From contig NZ_PYMJ01000046.1 in NCBI RefSeq assembly GCF_003025615.1, forward strand, positions 1-37,296: a stretch of DNA of 37,296 nucleotides, written 5' to 3'. Of the stretch, positions 16,260 to 24,045 are shown piece after piece (within the stretch, counting starts at the first letter, position 1; each line of letters starts with the position of its first letter). The DNA is from Photobacterium frigidiphilum. GTDB lineage: Bacteria; Pseudomonadota; Gammaproteobacteria; Enterobacterales; Vibrionaceae. A program made the translations under genes and the position numbers. The notes beneath the pieces were generated by a model. The model saw only the letters and a program-made list of their open reading frames with translations, was not told the origin of the DNA and did not search any database.

Positions 16260-17300
16260 TTAATTCCTTTTTTTGCGAGCGTGAGATTCGTTTACGGCAG
16301 TGTTGACCATCTTTCCAAACGCTTTATCTTTGGCCCGTTTTTCTGCTAAGGTTGCACTGTTAAATGCCTGTTCTCGCATTAACTTCTGGTAGTTATTGAA
16401 GCGACGTTGATCAAGTGAGCTATCCTCAATCGCAGCCTGTACCGCGCAGCTAGGCTCTCGCTCATGGCGACAATTGTTAAAGCGGCACTGCTGAGCCAGT
16501 GCTTCAATCTCACTAAAGGTCTCTTTTAGGCCATCCTCACAATCGCTTAATTGCAGCTCGCGCATCCCTGGGGTATCCATTAGCAATCCACCCTGAGGCA
16601 GCCATTTGATAGCGCGATAGGTGGTGGTGTGACGGCCTTTGCTGTCGTCTTCACGAATCCCACCTGTCTCCATTACCTGCTGACCCAGCAAGCCGTTGAC
16701 CAAGGTAGATTTGCCAACCCCCGACGAGCCGAGTAGCGCCACCGTCTTCCCCGATTTGCAGTAGCCAGACAACTCTTTGATATGTTCGCTATCAAGGGCA
16801 TTAAGGGCGTGTACCAACAATAGAGGATCCAAGGCCTGCACCTGTTGACGTTTTTCATCCGCATCTGCACATTGATCGAGCTTTGTCAGCACTACTATTG
16901 GCTCTACCTCAGCCTCTTTGGCAATCGCAAGATAGCGCTCGATACGGTTAAGATTAAAATCATCGTTTAATGAACAGACAATAAACACACTGTCGAGGTT
17001 GGCTGCAATCAACTGCGAATCGACCTTAGTACCTGCAGCTTTACGCTGAAACAGTGACTGGCGTTCAAGTGGCCGCACCAAGCGTAGCGACTCATCGAAT
17101 AGTATCCAATCGCCCACACAAACACGCTCGCTATTTGGCGTTTGTGTCAGGTTTAGCGCGCCCTGCTCGCTCATTGCCACCACGTGGCTACGATGCTGCT
17201 CGATAATACGGCCAAGGGTTAGGCTATTTAGCTCATCCAGGCTAAGCTGCTGTTGGAAAAAAGGGCGAAACCCTAGCTCGATTAGTGATGGGTTACTCAT
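16260..17300 (-). CDS. rsgA: RsgA (YjeQ)-type ribosome small subunit-dependent GTPase
   Basis: A 346-residue circularly permuted GTPase with the order G4-G5-G1-G2-G3: TKLD at 139-142, P-loop GSSGVGKSTL at 191-200, HTTTYR near 224-229, and DTPGMRE at 242-248. An N-terminal OB-like domain precedes it (VGDWILFDE about 62-70). A zinc knuckle C272-…-C277-R-H279-…-C285 follows. RsgA proteins act late in 30S subunit maturation. The basic C-terminus (SHARKKRN) fits RNA contact. Unlinked to the usual orn/psd neighbours, this may be a second, accessory rsgA paralogue. The start codon lies in an 11-bp tandem duplication. Confidence 0.9.
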   Translation of the reverse strand: MSNPSLIELGFRPFFQQQLSLDELNSLTLGRIIEQHRSHVVAMSEQGALNLTQTPNSERVCVGDWILFDESLRLVRPLERQSLFQRKAAGTKVDSQLIAANLDSVFIVCSLNDDFNLNRIERYLAIAKEAEVEPIVVLTKLDQCADADEKRQQVQALDPLLLVHALNALDSEHIKELSGYCKSGKTVALLGSSGVGKSTLVNGLLGQQVMETGGIREDDSKGRHTTTYRAIKWLPQGGLLMDTPGMRELQLSDCEDGLKETFSEIEALAQQCRFNNCRHEREPSCAVQAAIEDSSLDQRRFNNYQKLMREQAFNSATLAEKRAKDKAFGKMVNTAVNESHARKKRN

Positions 17301-17311
17301 GGGTTACTCAT
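17290..17311 (-). repeat. 11-bp tandem duplication of the rsgA start
   Basis: GGGTTACTCAT is present twice back to back (17290-17300 and 17301-17311). On the minus strand this gives two ATGAGTAACCC units. Only the downstream ATG opens the long frame; the upstream one meets TGA after four codons. Confidence 0.8.
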
Positions 17312-17350
17312 TTTAATACCTGTAAATTCTCTGAGTCGCGACTCTGGTTC

Positions 17351-17884
17351 TTACCAATACATCTGTTTATTGATTGCTTCAACACAAGATGAGTTGCCCG
17401 CAATCGGCTCAATGTTATCACTCACCAAAGATTGAGCTAGCCAGCCTTCTGGGTAGGTCAAGTTCAGTGGTGCTTTTACCTGTTGCTCACTGATCTGAGT
17501 AAAGCCAACTTTTGAGTAAAAGTTTGGATCACCATAGGTGAGTACCAAAGTAACGCTTTGCTCTTGCAAGGTTTGTAGGCCAAATGTGATCAGTGCTTGT
17601 CCAACGCCTTTACCCTGATAATCGGTATGAACCGCTACGGGGGCCATCAGGAAAGCATTGACACTGTTCTCGAACGTCATTCTTGTAAAAATAATGCTGC
17701 CGACAATCTTTTCATTGTCAGCTGCAACAAACACCATCAGATCATTCTTGTCTGTCGTCATGAGATCAGAGACCAAGTCGCCGATCAATGCACCCTCTGC
17801 TTCACCTTCTGAGTCGGTAAAGGTCTTGTGAAAAACGTGTTTAAGTTCTTCTAGCTGGTTTGGTTGGTATAGTGAATATTTCAT
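17351..17884 (-). CDS. GNAT-family N-acetyltransferase (YhbS-like)
   Basis: A 177-residue GNAT protein. The acetyl-CoA-binding motif A is clear: LMAPVAVHTDYQGKGVGQAL (about residues 79-98, R/Q-x-x-G-x-G/A type). Motif B follows as VLTYGDPNFYSKVGF (about 113-127). The N-terminal FTDSEGEAEGALIGDLV resembles YhbS-type members. The substrate is unknown. AAAGGATAAAAA precedes the ATG. It begins 3 nt after the MerR-methyltransferase stop, so the two genes are probably one operon. Confidence 0.9.
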   Translation of the reverse strand: MKYSLYQPNQLEELKHVFHKTFTDSEGEAEGALIGDLVSDLMTTDKNDLMVFVAADNEKIVGSIIFTRMTFENSVNAFLMAPVAVHTDYQGKGVGQALITFGLQTLQEQSVTLVLTYGDPNFYSKVGFTQISEQQVKAPLNLTYPEGWLAQSLVSDNIEPIAGNSSCVEAINKQMYW

Positions 17885-17887
17885 TTT

Positions 17888-19057
17888 TTATCCTTTCTTT
17901 AAAATAAACATTTGGTAATCAAACTCATCCAACCTACGGTGATAGATATCGTATTCGCTCTCTAGATCGGTTAACACTCTTGAATCTCTCATTTCACTCT
18001 TTAACTCATTAATTCGAGCTTGGAGTGGTTGGTAATAGTTCGCCCATGCTTGTTCGCTTAATGCAAAGCTATCTAGCACCTCAAAGCCTGCAGCTTCCGC
18101 TTGATCAATACGATGTTGCGCTGTAACCATGTCAGGGTATTCTTTGTGCCAAAAATCAAACGCATCCTCACTTGGGGTATTGGTAGACCAAACTAAATCA
18201 CTCAAAACCAATACGCCATCGTTTACCAATAGTTGACGCCATTGCTTCAGAGCGTTAGCCACTCCCATGATATAAGCGCTACCTTCTGCCCAAATTAGAT
18301 CAAACGTTTCAGCTTCGAAGGGCATATCCATCATACAGGCGCACACCGTACTGATTCTGTCCGCCAAGCCTTGTTCCGTTGCTCGCGCCATTAAGCGAAT
18401 TAATGACGGCTCATCATTGTCTACGGCAGTGATGTTAGCTGAGCAGTGGTTTGCCAATACCGTCGTGGCGATACCCTGACCACAGCCAATCTCCAAAATC
18501 GCGAGGGGTTTACGCGGAACATTAGCAAGAGCGTGAAGCGTATCGCTCTCTGAACCTGGCCCCCATCTATCTAGTTGTGCGAAGACTTCATTGAAGTCCG
18601 CCATGTAGCTAGTATGTTGATTCATATCTTTTGATAACCACTTTAATCTAAGCGCACATTTTTCACTGAACCCTTGTTTAAGTAACCAATCTAAATGAGC
18701 ATCAGGAGCGACCTTGTCCAACGACTCATGCCACTCGGTTAACTGACCCTCACCGAGTAAGGCAGCTAGAAGCTGCCGCGATTTCTGCTTTTGAGCTATC
18801 TCTACATCAAGCTGATCAAGTCGCTCAAGAAGCAGTTGGCGATCCACTTTCGCCTCCATGCTTGCTTGACATTCTTTTAACGTCAGCCCTCCTCTCTGAA
18901 GTTGCTGTATTAGTCGAAGACGCTGAACGTCGAGATCACTATAGCTGCGATAGCCATTGCTCAAGCGTTTACCACAAATCAAACCTAGCTTCTCGTAATA
19001 GAGCAGTGTCGTTCGCGATACCGCAACCAACTCAGCTAACTCTGATATTCGATACAT
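17888..19057 (-). CDS. MerR-type regulator fused to a SAM-dependent methyltransferase
   Basis: A 389-residue two-domain protein. Residues 1-70 are a MerR DNA-binding domain (MYRISELAELVAVSRTTLLY, then NGYRSYSDLDVQRLRLIQQL), followed by a dimerisation helix to about 110. A linker leads to a class I methyltransferase at about 185-330: motif I ILEIGCGQGIATTVLA, acidic motif II region ITAVDND, DLIWAEGSAYIMG, and LVNDGVLVLSDLVW. The regulator could sense SAM-dependent chemistry or modify the ligand it senses; this is inference. AAAGGA lies 8 nt before the start. The GNAT gene follows directly and RsgA lies after that, all on one strand. Confidence 0.9.
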   Translation of the reverse strand: MYRISELAELVAVSRTTLLYYEKLGLICGKRLSNGYRSYSDLDVQRLRLIQQLQRGGLTLKECQASMEAKVDRQLLLERLDQLDVEIAQKQKSRQLLAALLGEGQLTEWHESLDKVAPDAHLDWLLKQGFSEKCALRLKWLSKDMNQHTSYMADFNEVFAQLDRWGPGSESDTLHALANVPRKPLAILEIGCGQGIATTVLANHCSANITAVDNDEPSLIRLMARATEQGLADRISTVCACMMDMPFEAETFDLIWAEGSAYIMGVANALKQWRQLLVNDGVLVLSDLVWSTNTPSEDAFDFWHKEYPDMVTAQHRIDQAEAAGFEVLDSFALSEQAWANYYQPLQARINELKSEMRDSRVLTDLESEYDIYHRRLDEFDYQMFILKKG

Positions 19058-19409
19058 GCTTAATGTCCTTTTTCGGGGGTATAGCCGTTAATATAGGGTT
19101 ATCATAAAGTGTAAAGCCATAGACAGGTCAATAGCTAATTTTGTGCTTTTGAAGGCGTTCTGAAAGTGCGCGGGATCTGCATAAATAAAAGTATGTCAAA
19201 ATGACTGACGCAATTGAATGTTGACCTAATAGGTTAACTTTGAATGGGGTAAAAGTTTGTTAGAGCGACTCTATATGCAAGAATGAACTTTTCGGGGAAA
19301 TGTGCGCAAAACCCCAAACACGCCTATGCTCTTATATTAAGCGCTGCGAAAATATACTAAGTGACTTACCCCTAAACATGAATTAATCGCTCTTAGTACG
19401 TTTCAGTGC
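19058..19409. other. Gene-free stretch with a blaTEM-upstream-like motif
   Basis: No credible ORF. The first about 60 bp should hold the promoter of the MerR-methyltransferase gene. Near 19287-19312 lies ACTTTTCGGGGAAATGTGCG followed by C and AAAACCCC. From memory this closely matches sequence upstream of blaTEM in Tn3-type transposons. An imperfect inverted repeat GGGG…CCCC is visible there. Confidence 0.4.
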
Positions 19410-20123
19410 GGCTTTGTTGCAGCACTAAAGCTACGTGGTCTTTTGATACGGTTAGGCGACCCGGTAGCTCTTGGGCATCCCGATGTGAGTAAAGCGATTT
19501 AAAATAGAACAACCGAGTAACATTTCCTTCGATTGATTTTCAAACTCTCTGCAGTGTAATGTATTGCCTATTATCTTCTTGTAACGTTGCATGGCAGTCT
19601 CTGAGATATTCCGTTTTCCATATTGACGCACGCTCTGCCAACCGATAATGCCAAGGGCAAAGCAACCTATCAGGTTGCTCATCCGCTTTGGGTGATGAAC
19701 CTCATCGGCAAACGTATTGTCTTTCGGCGGTATAACAATCTCAGCATCCGGGAAATGATTCTCTAATGTCTGGTACACCGCATTGGTATCATACATTTTG
19801 TCGGCACTTACGTGCTCGATATCCTCTGTGATGGACTCGCACAGAGCACCGACAACCTGATCATCCATGGTTTTTTTATCGGCAAGGATTGCGCTTTGAA
19901 TTAAGTGACCCTCATCAACAGCAAAGTGCGCCTTTCGCCAGCTTCGTTTTGCATTAACCTTATGTTTCTCCTGGTGCCACTCATCCTTCCCGAACCGCTT
20001 GAGTCCCGTAGAATCAATGGCTATCGCTGCAATTTTGTCGTCTGGTTGTTCATTGGCGCCGCGAGATTGAGCTGCTTCAGCCGCTTTGATAACAGCGTAT
20101 AATCAGGGTGCGGCAACAAAGCC
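19410..20123 (-). mobile_element. IS5-like element, internally deleted (copy e)
   Basis: The left end is GGCTTTGTTGCAGCAC and the right end read inward is GGCTTTGTTGCCGCAC, a 15-of-16 inverted repeat. Inside, the transposase C-terminal two thirds (MDDQVVGALCESI…) is open from 19868 to 19452. Upstream coding is shifted by a small deletion near 20055, and everything before the SDNSLI-type region (beyond about 20107) is missing. It is about 400 bp shorter than copies c and d. The right end resembles a left end, so it may derive from a junction of two copies. Confidence 0.75.
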
Positions 20124-20195
20124 TTCTGACGGCGTAACGTAATTTAGGCGGCTATGCTTATGTTCGGTATTATGCCAATGATGGACAGGAAAACT
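20124..20195 (-). pseudogene. IS3-family transposase C-terminal remnant
   Basis: 24 codons on the minus strand read FPVHHWHNTEHKHSRLNYV then TPSE, the conserved region near the C-terminus of IS3-group OrfB integrases (W.N….H..L….P.E). The frame then enters the end of IS5-like copy e. Only this scrap remains. Confidence 0.75.
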
Positions 20196-20241
20196 AACAG
20201 GTCGTTAATTGCTGCCGTAGGCAGCCTATGTTCTTACGAAC

Positions 20242-20325
20242 TTTAACTCTTAATCGTCTGAGTCACTTTATCTGGGAAGCCAATTTAACTCTTAATCGTC
20301 TGAATCACTTTATCTGGGAAGCCAA
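20242..20325 (-). repeat. 42-bp tandem duplication at the 3' end of ABC gene 1
   Basis: Two adjacent 42-bp units (20242-20283 and 20284-20325) differ by one base. Each encodes the last 13 residues (GFPDKVIQTIKS region) plus the TAA stop of ABC protein 1. The in-gene unit ends translation; the outer unit is untranslated. Confidence 0.9.
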
Positions 20326-22426
20326 AGTATTTTTGTGCACCATCATGATCGAGTAATAAACAGTTATTTGAGGCTGCAATATAAGATTTGTCGTTAGTCG
20401 TGAAAATGACCGTCGCTTCTGCCAATTTCTCAGTAAATAACTTATTAATGTATTTTACGTATTCTTTTTCGCAGCCCACAAAAGGCTCATCAATAACAAT
20501 GACCCCTTGATCACAGCAACCGAGGCCAAGTGCCATCCGTAATGACTGTTGCACACCATTAGGTAATTGCTCGACATAATCTGACGACATATGTGTATCT
20601 AGCCCGTCGGGTAACCATGGGTGTAAGTCAAAGAAGTCGATAATTTCTTCCATTTGATGTTTCGCAATGACACCGTCATGAATGATGAAATTAGATTCCA
20701 GCGTTCCTTCAAAAATGTGCAGTTCAAAAGGAATGTAGTTAATGGCTTTACGATAGCGGAAATTATTAAACTGCTTAATGTTGTAACCATCCAGTAAAAC
20801 GCCGCCTTGATAGCGATCTTCCAATCCAGCCAATATACTGAGAAGAGTCGTTTTTCCTGAACCTGAAATACCCGATATCGATACTTTGTCACCAGCTTGT
20901 ACGTTAAAGGCAAGGTTAGTTAATCCATTCGGTGCGCCTTGGTAGCGATGAGTAAGGCCATTAACGGTGATATTCCCTTTAAAATGTCGAATAGGCGGGC
21001 TTTTTTCTAAATGATGACGATCGTCATTTAGCGACATTAACGCGTTAATCTGCGTGCTAGCAGCCTTAATGGTTTTGAACTTGGTAATGGAGTTGTAAAT
21101 GCCCATTATCGGTCCTAGTGCTTTCCACACTAAGATGATGATGGCAAGCATTGCCCCTGCTTCTGTTTCCCCCGCCATTACGCCTAAGACGGCTGTGATA
21201 ATACTCGCTGTACCAATGGCTTGAATTAATCCTTGTCCCATGGATTGGATTTTACCGTTGGTTATCGAAACACCTTTGGCATCATCCAAACTTTGGTTAT
21301 GTGCGGCATGAAAACGTGAACGAATAACACGCAGTAACGGTAACCCTTGAATGGTATTAATGCTGCGTAATAGCTCATTCCATTGATAAGAGACCATGGC
21401 ATTGGCGCGTGAACTTTTGGCTGTTGCTTGGGTGTAGATATAGCGAGAATACACGCAGAACACTAACATCAAGGCAATACCGGCTAATACGGTAAGGGCG
21501 GCAGAGCCTGAAATTATGGTGATTGCCAAAATGAAGATAATAACAAACGGCATGTCAAAGTAGCTGAGTGTTGATTCAGCTGTCACCAATTTCCGCAGTT
21601 GGTCGATGTCTTTCAAACGGGCTAATTGTGACGATACCCCTGCCGATGACGTCATTGAATAGGGTAGCCATAACAGTTTGCTAATGACATTTTGGGATAT
21701 ATGAGTAGCAAGATCTTTACCAGATGTTGCGAGTATATTCATTCGAATACGTTTGAATCCATATTCAGCAAACGCTAGAAATATCGCAAGTGCTGTTAGC
21801 CAAAATAGAGTGGTTTCAGAGCCAGAGGTTAGCGCGAAGCTATAGACTCCCATGATAAAAAATGGCTGCATGGCACCAAGTACATTGATGATCAAACTAA
21901 GCAGCACTAAACTTTTTATTTCATCGTTATAACGGTAGAAAGCGTATTTAATCCAGTTAGATTTATCTTGGGATTCTGGTGGCGGTTCTCGGAATATTTT
22001 CGAATATTCAGATATTTCACACACCGTACATGCTTCATTGGTGAGCGCATGTTCAAGCAGCACATTGTTTCGGTAGTCGAACAGCTTTGCCATGCCGTTT
22101 TCAATACCTAAAAAGATGGTGCACACATTATCGAATTCGATAAAAGCAGGTACGGAAACGTGTTCCAACTGATGCATATTAGGGTAACGTTGTTTTTTAC
22201 ATTCGTAATCTAACCGTGACAAGGTACTGGCAAAGCTGTCGATGTCTTTGTCTTGCGGAATAAAGGCATCGGTTAATATTTCGGGGGTGCCTTCCCACTG
22301 CAGCGTGACTAAAGTATAAGCGATACCTAATATGGTTGGAGAGTCACGATAACGCTCTTTGAATTTATCTGACCCAAAGTCGCCTAGTCGTTCTTCGGTA
22401 TTGCTGAAATCGATCAATACACTCAT
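20285..22426 (-). CDS. Type I secretion ABC transporter, C39-like N-terminus, divergent ATPase (ABC 1)
   Basis: A 713-residue LapB/HlyB-type half-transporter. Residues about 28-140 look like a C39-like domain without the catalytic Cys-His pair, as in HlyB/LapB where it only binds substrate. A membrane domain (about 170-450) precedes the ATPase. Walker A is intact (GISGSGKTT, 519-527) and Walker B is intact with the catalytic Glu (VIVIDE, 642-647). The Q-loop position is Phe (YIPFEL), the signature is LPNGVQQ (621-627) not LSGGQ, and the H-loop His is Asn678. Its start overlaps the ABC 2 stop by 4 bp (ATGA). It probably pairs with ABC 2 as a heterodimer. The last 42 bp are duplicated just beyond the stop. 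Confidence 0.9.
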   Translation of the reverse strand: MSVLIDFSNTEERLGDFGSDKFKERYRDSPTILGIAYTLVTLQWEGTPEILTDAFIPQDKDIDSFASTLSRLDYECKKQRYPNMHQLEHVSVPAFIEFDNVCTIFLGIENGMAKLFDYRNNVLLEHALTNEACTVCEISEYSKIFREPPPESQDKSNWIKYAFYRYNDEIKSLVLLSLIINVLGAMQPFFIMGVYSFALTSGSETTLFWLTALAIFLAFAEYGFKRIRMNILATSGKDLATHISQNVISKLLWLPYSMTSSAGVSSQLARLKDIDQLRKLVTAESTLSYFDMPFVIIFILAITIISGSAALTVLAGIALMLVFCVYSRYIYTQATAKSSRANAMVSYQWNELLRSINTIQGLPLLRVIRSRFHAAHNQSLDDAKGVSITNGKIQSMGQGLIQAIGTASIITAVLGVMAGETEAGAMLAIIILVWKALGPIMGIYNSITKFKTIKAASTQINALMSLNDDRHHLEKSPPIRHFKGNITVNGLTHRYQGAPNGLTNLAFNVQAGDKVSISGISGSGKTTLLSILAGLEDRYQGGVLLDGYNIKQFNNFRYRKAINYIPFELHIFEGTLESNFIIHDGVIAKHQMEEIIDFFDLHPWLPDGLDTHMSSDYVEQLPNGVQQSLRMALGLGCCDQGVIVIDEPFVGCEKEYVKYINKLFTEKLAEATVIFTTNDKSYIAASNNCLLLDHDGAQKYFGFPDKVIQTIKS

Positions 22427-24033
22427 GCGGCAACCACCTTCTTCATGAATTTATGCTTAACCAAACGGGTGTCGAGCTGCCCCAACTTGTTGCTGACGAT
22501 AATGCAGATGAAGTTGTTAGATTTTGGTGCAATACACGATAATAATAAACGTCCAAACTGCTCGTCATACACCATGTCGATATCATCAATCATTAATACT
22601 GGTTTGTTACTGAGTAAGGCTCGAACAATCAATAATGCAAATAATATTTGACGCGAAAACGGTAACTGAGTGTGGCTTGATATTTGGGTATAAAAACCAT
22701 TCTTTAAACCATCTATATTGTTTTTTATTGCTAAGTTTTCGCACAAGGAAAAAGCGGCATTATTCAAGTGTGGGCGAAAACATGTGAGATTATCGATGAT
22801 CGAACCTTCCACCAATGCGGTATTTTTATCGACTTTGATGATGTCATTTCGCCATGTGGCATATTCAATATCTGCGAGCGGTTGTTCATTGACGTGAATC
22901 GTGGTGGCATTATCGTGTGTATCACGCGTCAGACATCGTAGAAGGTGGCTTTTCCCCGTTCCGCTCGCACCAGTGAAGAGGTGAATACTTCCCTTAGAAA
23001 GCTCAAAATTTTGTGGGGGCGTTATTCCATCGATTGGTTGAATGCTGAGCGTGAGACTATTCACGGGTTGTAGGGGAATATCCTCATTGGCTGTGGCTTC
23101 TAATTCCAGAAGTTCACAAATACGCTCAATGTGCATTTGGTTTACCCGCCAGCGGCTTAGGGTTCTCATTACTTGCTGGTAAGGGGCAAAGTAGCGATTG
23201 GTGAGAAGAATAACGGCAGCCATAACCCCTTGGCTAATTTCCAAGTTGATGACAGCACGCGCACAAAGCACCACCACTAAGGCGACAGAGAGTTGTTGAA
23301 TTAAGTTTAAGGTGAGATTAAAAGATGATTCAAGGCGTTCGTATTCAATGCTTTGGGTTTCACGTTCTCCGATCATTTCGACCATCACGCTTTCTACGCG
23401 ATATTCCATGGTACGGCTTTTAATGTCTAATGGGTTAGAGACGATCTCGATAATCTTGGAGTTGGTTAACCCTTCGATATCAGATCGTTGTGATAAAACA
23501 TCGACCCGCTTTTTAGCAAGAAAGCGTGCAGTCACAAATAAAATGCTTGAAGCGATGATCAGTGCCAGGCCTGCCCACATATTGATCAAGAAAATGATCA
23601 ATACGGTAATGGCGCTAGTGCCACCGTTGATCAGCGCTTTGATCGATTCTCCGCCGAAAAACTGTTTAATATCAGGGATCGTTGAAATACGCTCGAGGTA
23701 TTCCCCCATTTCCAAACGGTTAAAACGTTCAATATTTGCGGCACAAATAGCAAGAAAGACACTGTTGGTTAGCTGGCTTTCAAACCGTTTCATAATGACC
23801 GATACTAAGTATTCTTCTTGGCGTTTTAACTGATAGTCGATAAAGATGGCTGTCAAAATGACGGCAAATAATAACATCAACGAGTTGGTTGATTGATTCG
23901 GTAAGATACGGTCAAAAATAATCAAAATAGAAAAAGGTAATACCAAGCCGAGTAGCGTGGTCATGATGGTAGAAAAGACCAAGTATACTTTATCTATAGG
24001 GCTGATCTTTCGAGTAAATAAATGACTTTTCAT
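22423..24033 (-). CDS. Type I secretion ABC transporter without C39 domain, degenerate ATPase (ABC 2)
   Basis: A 536-residue half-transporter: membrane domain about 10-300, ATPase about 325-525. Walker A is GASGTGKSH (355-363). The Walker B end is VLMIDD (479-484), with Asp where the catalytic Glu normally sits. The signature is replaced by LPFSRQ (457-462), the Q-loop position is Asp402 (KVDKNT), and the H-loop His is Asn515 (VSNKLG). Such a site is expected to hydrolyse ATP poorly if at all. AAAGGAG precedes the start. Gene order and the overlap with ABC 1 suggest a heterodimeric pump, as known for RtxB/RtxE in Vibrio cholerae, but with both ATPases divergent here. Confidence 0.88.
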   Translation of the reverse strand: MKSHLFTRKISPIDKVYLVFSTIMTTLLGLVLPFSILIIFDRILPNQSTNSLMLLFAVILTAIFIDYQLKRQEEYLVSVIMKRFESQLTNSVFLAICAANIERFNRLEMGEYLERISTIPDIKQFFGGESIKALINGGTSAITVLIIFLINMWAGLALIIASSILFVTARFLAKKRVDVLSQRSDIEGLTNSKIIEIVSNPLDIKSRTMEYRVESVMVEMIGERETQSIEYERLESSFNLTLNLIQQLSVALVVVLCARAVINLEISQGVMAAVILLTNRYFAPYQQVMRTLSRWRVNQMHIERICELLELEATANEDIPLQPVNSLTLSIQPIDGITPPQNFELSKGSIHLFTGASGTGKSHLLRCLTRDTHDNATTIHVNEQPLADIEYATWRNDIIKVDKNTALVEGSIIDNLTCFRPHLNNAAFSLCENLAIKNNIDGLKNGFYTQISSHTQLPFSRQILFALLIVRALLSNKPVLMIDDIDMVYDEQFGRLLLSCIAPKSNNFICIIVSNKLGQLDTRLVKHKFMKKVVAA

Positions 24034-24045
24034 TGTTTACTCCTT

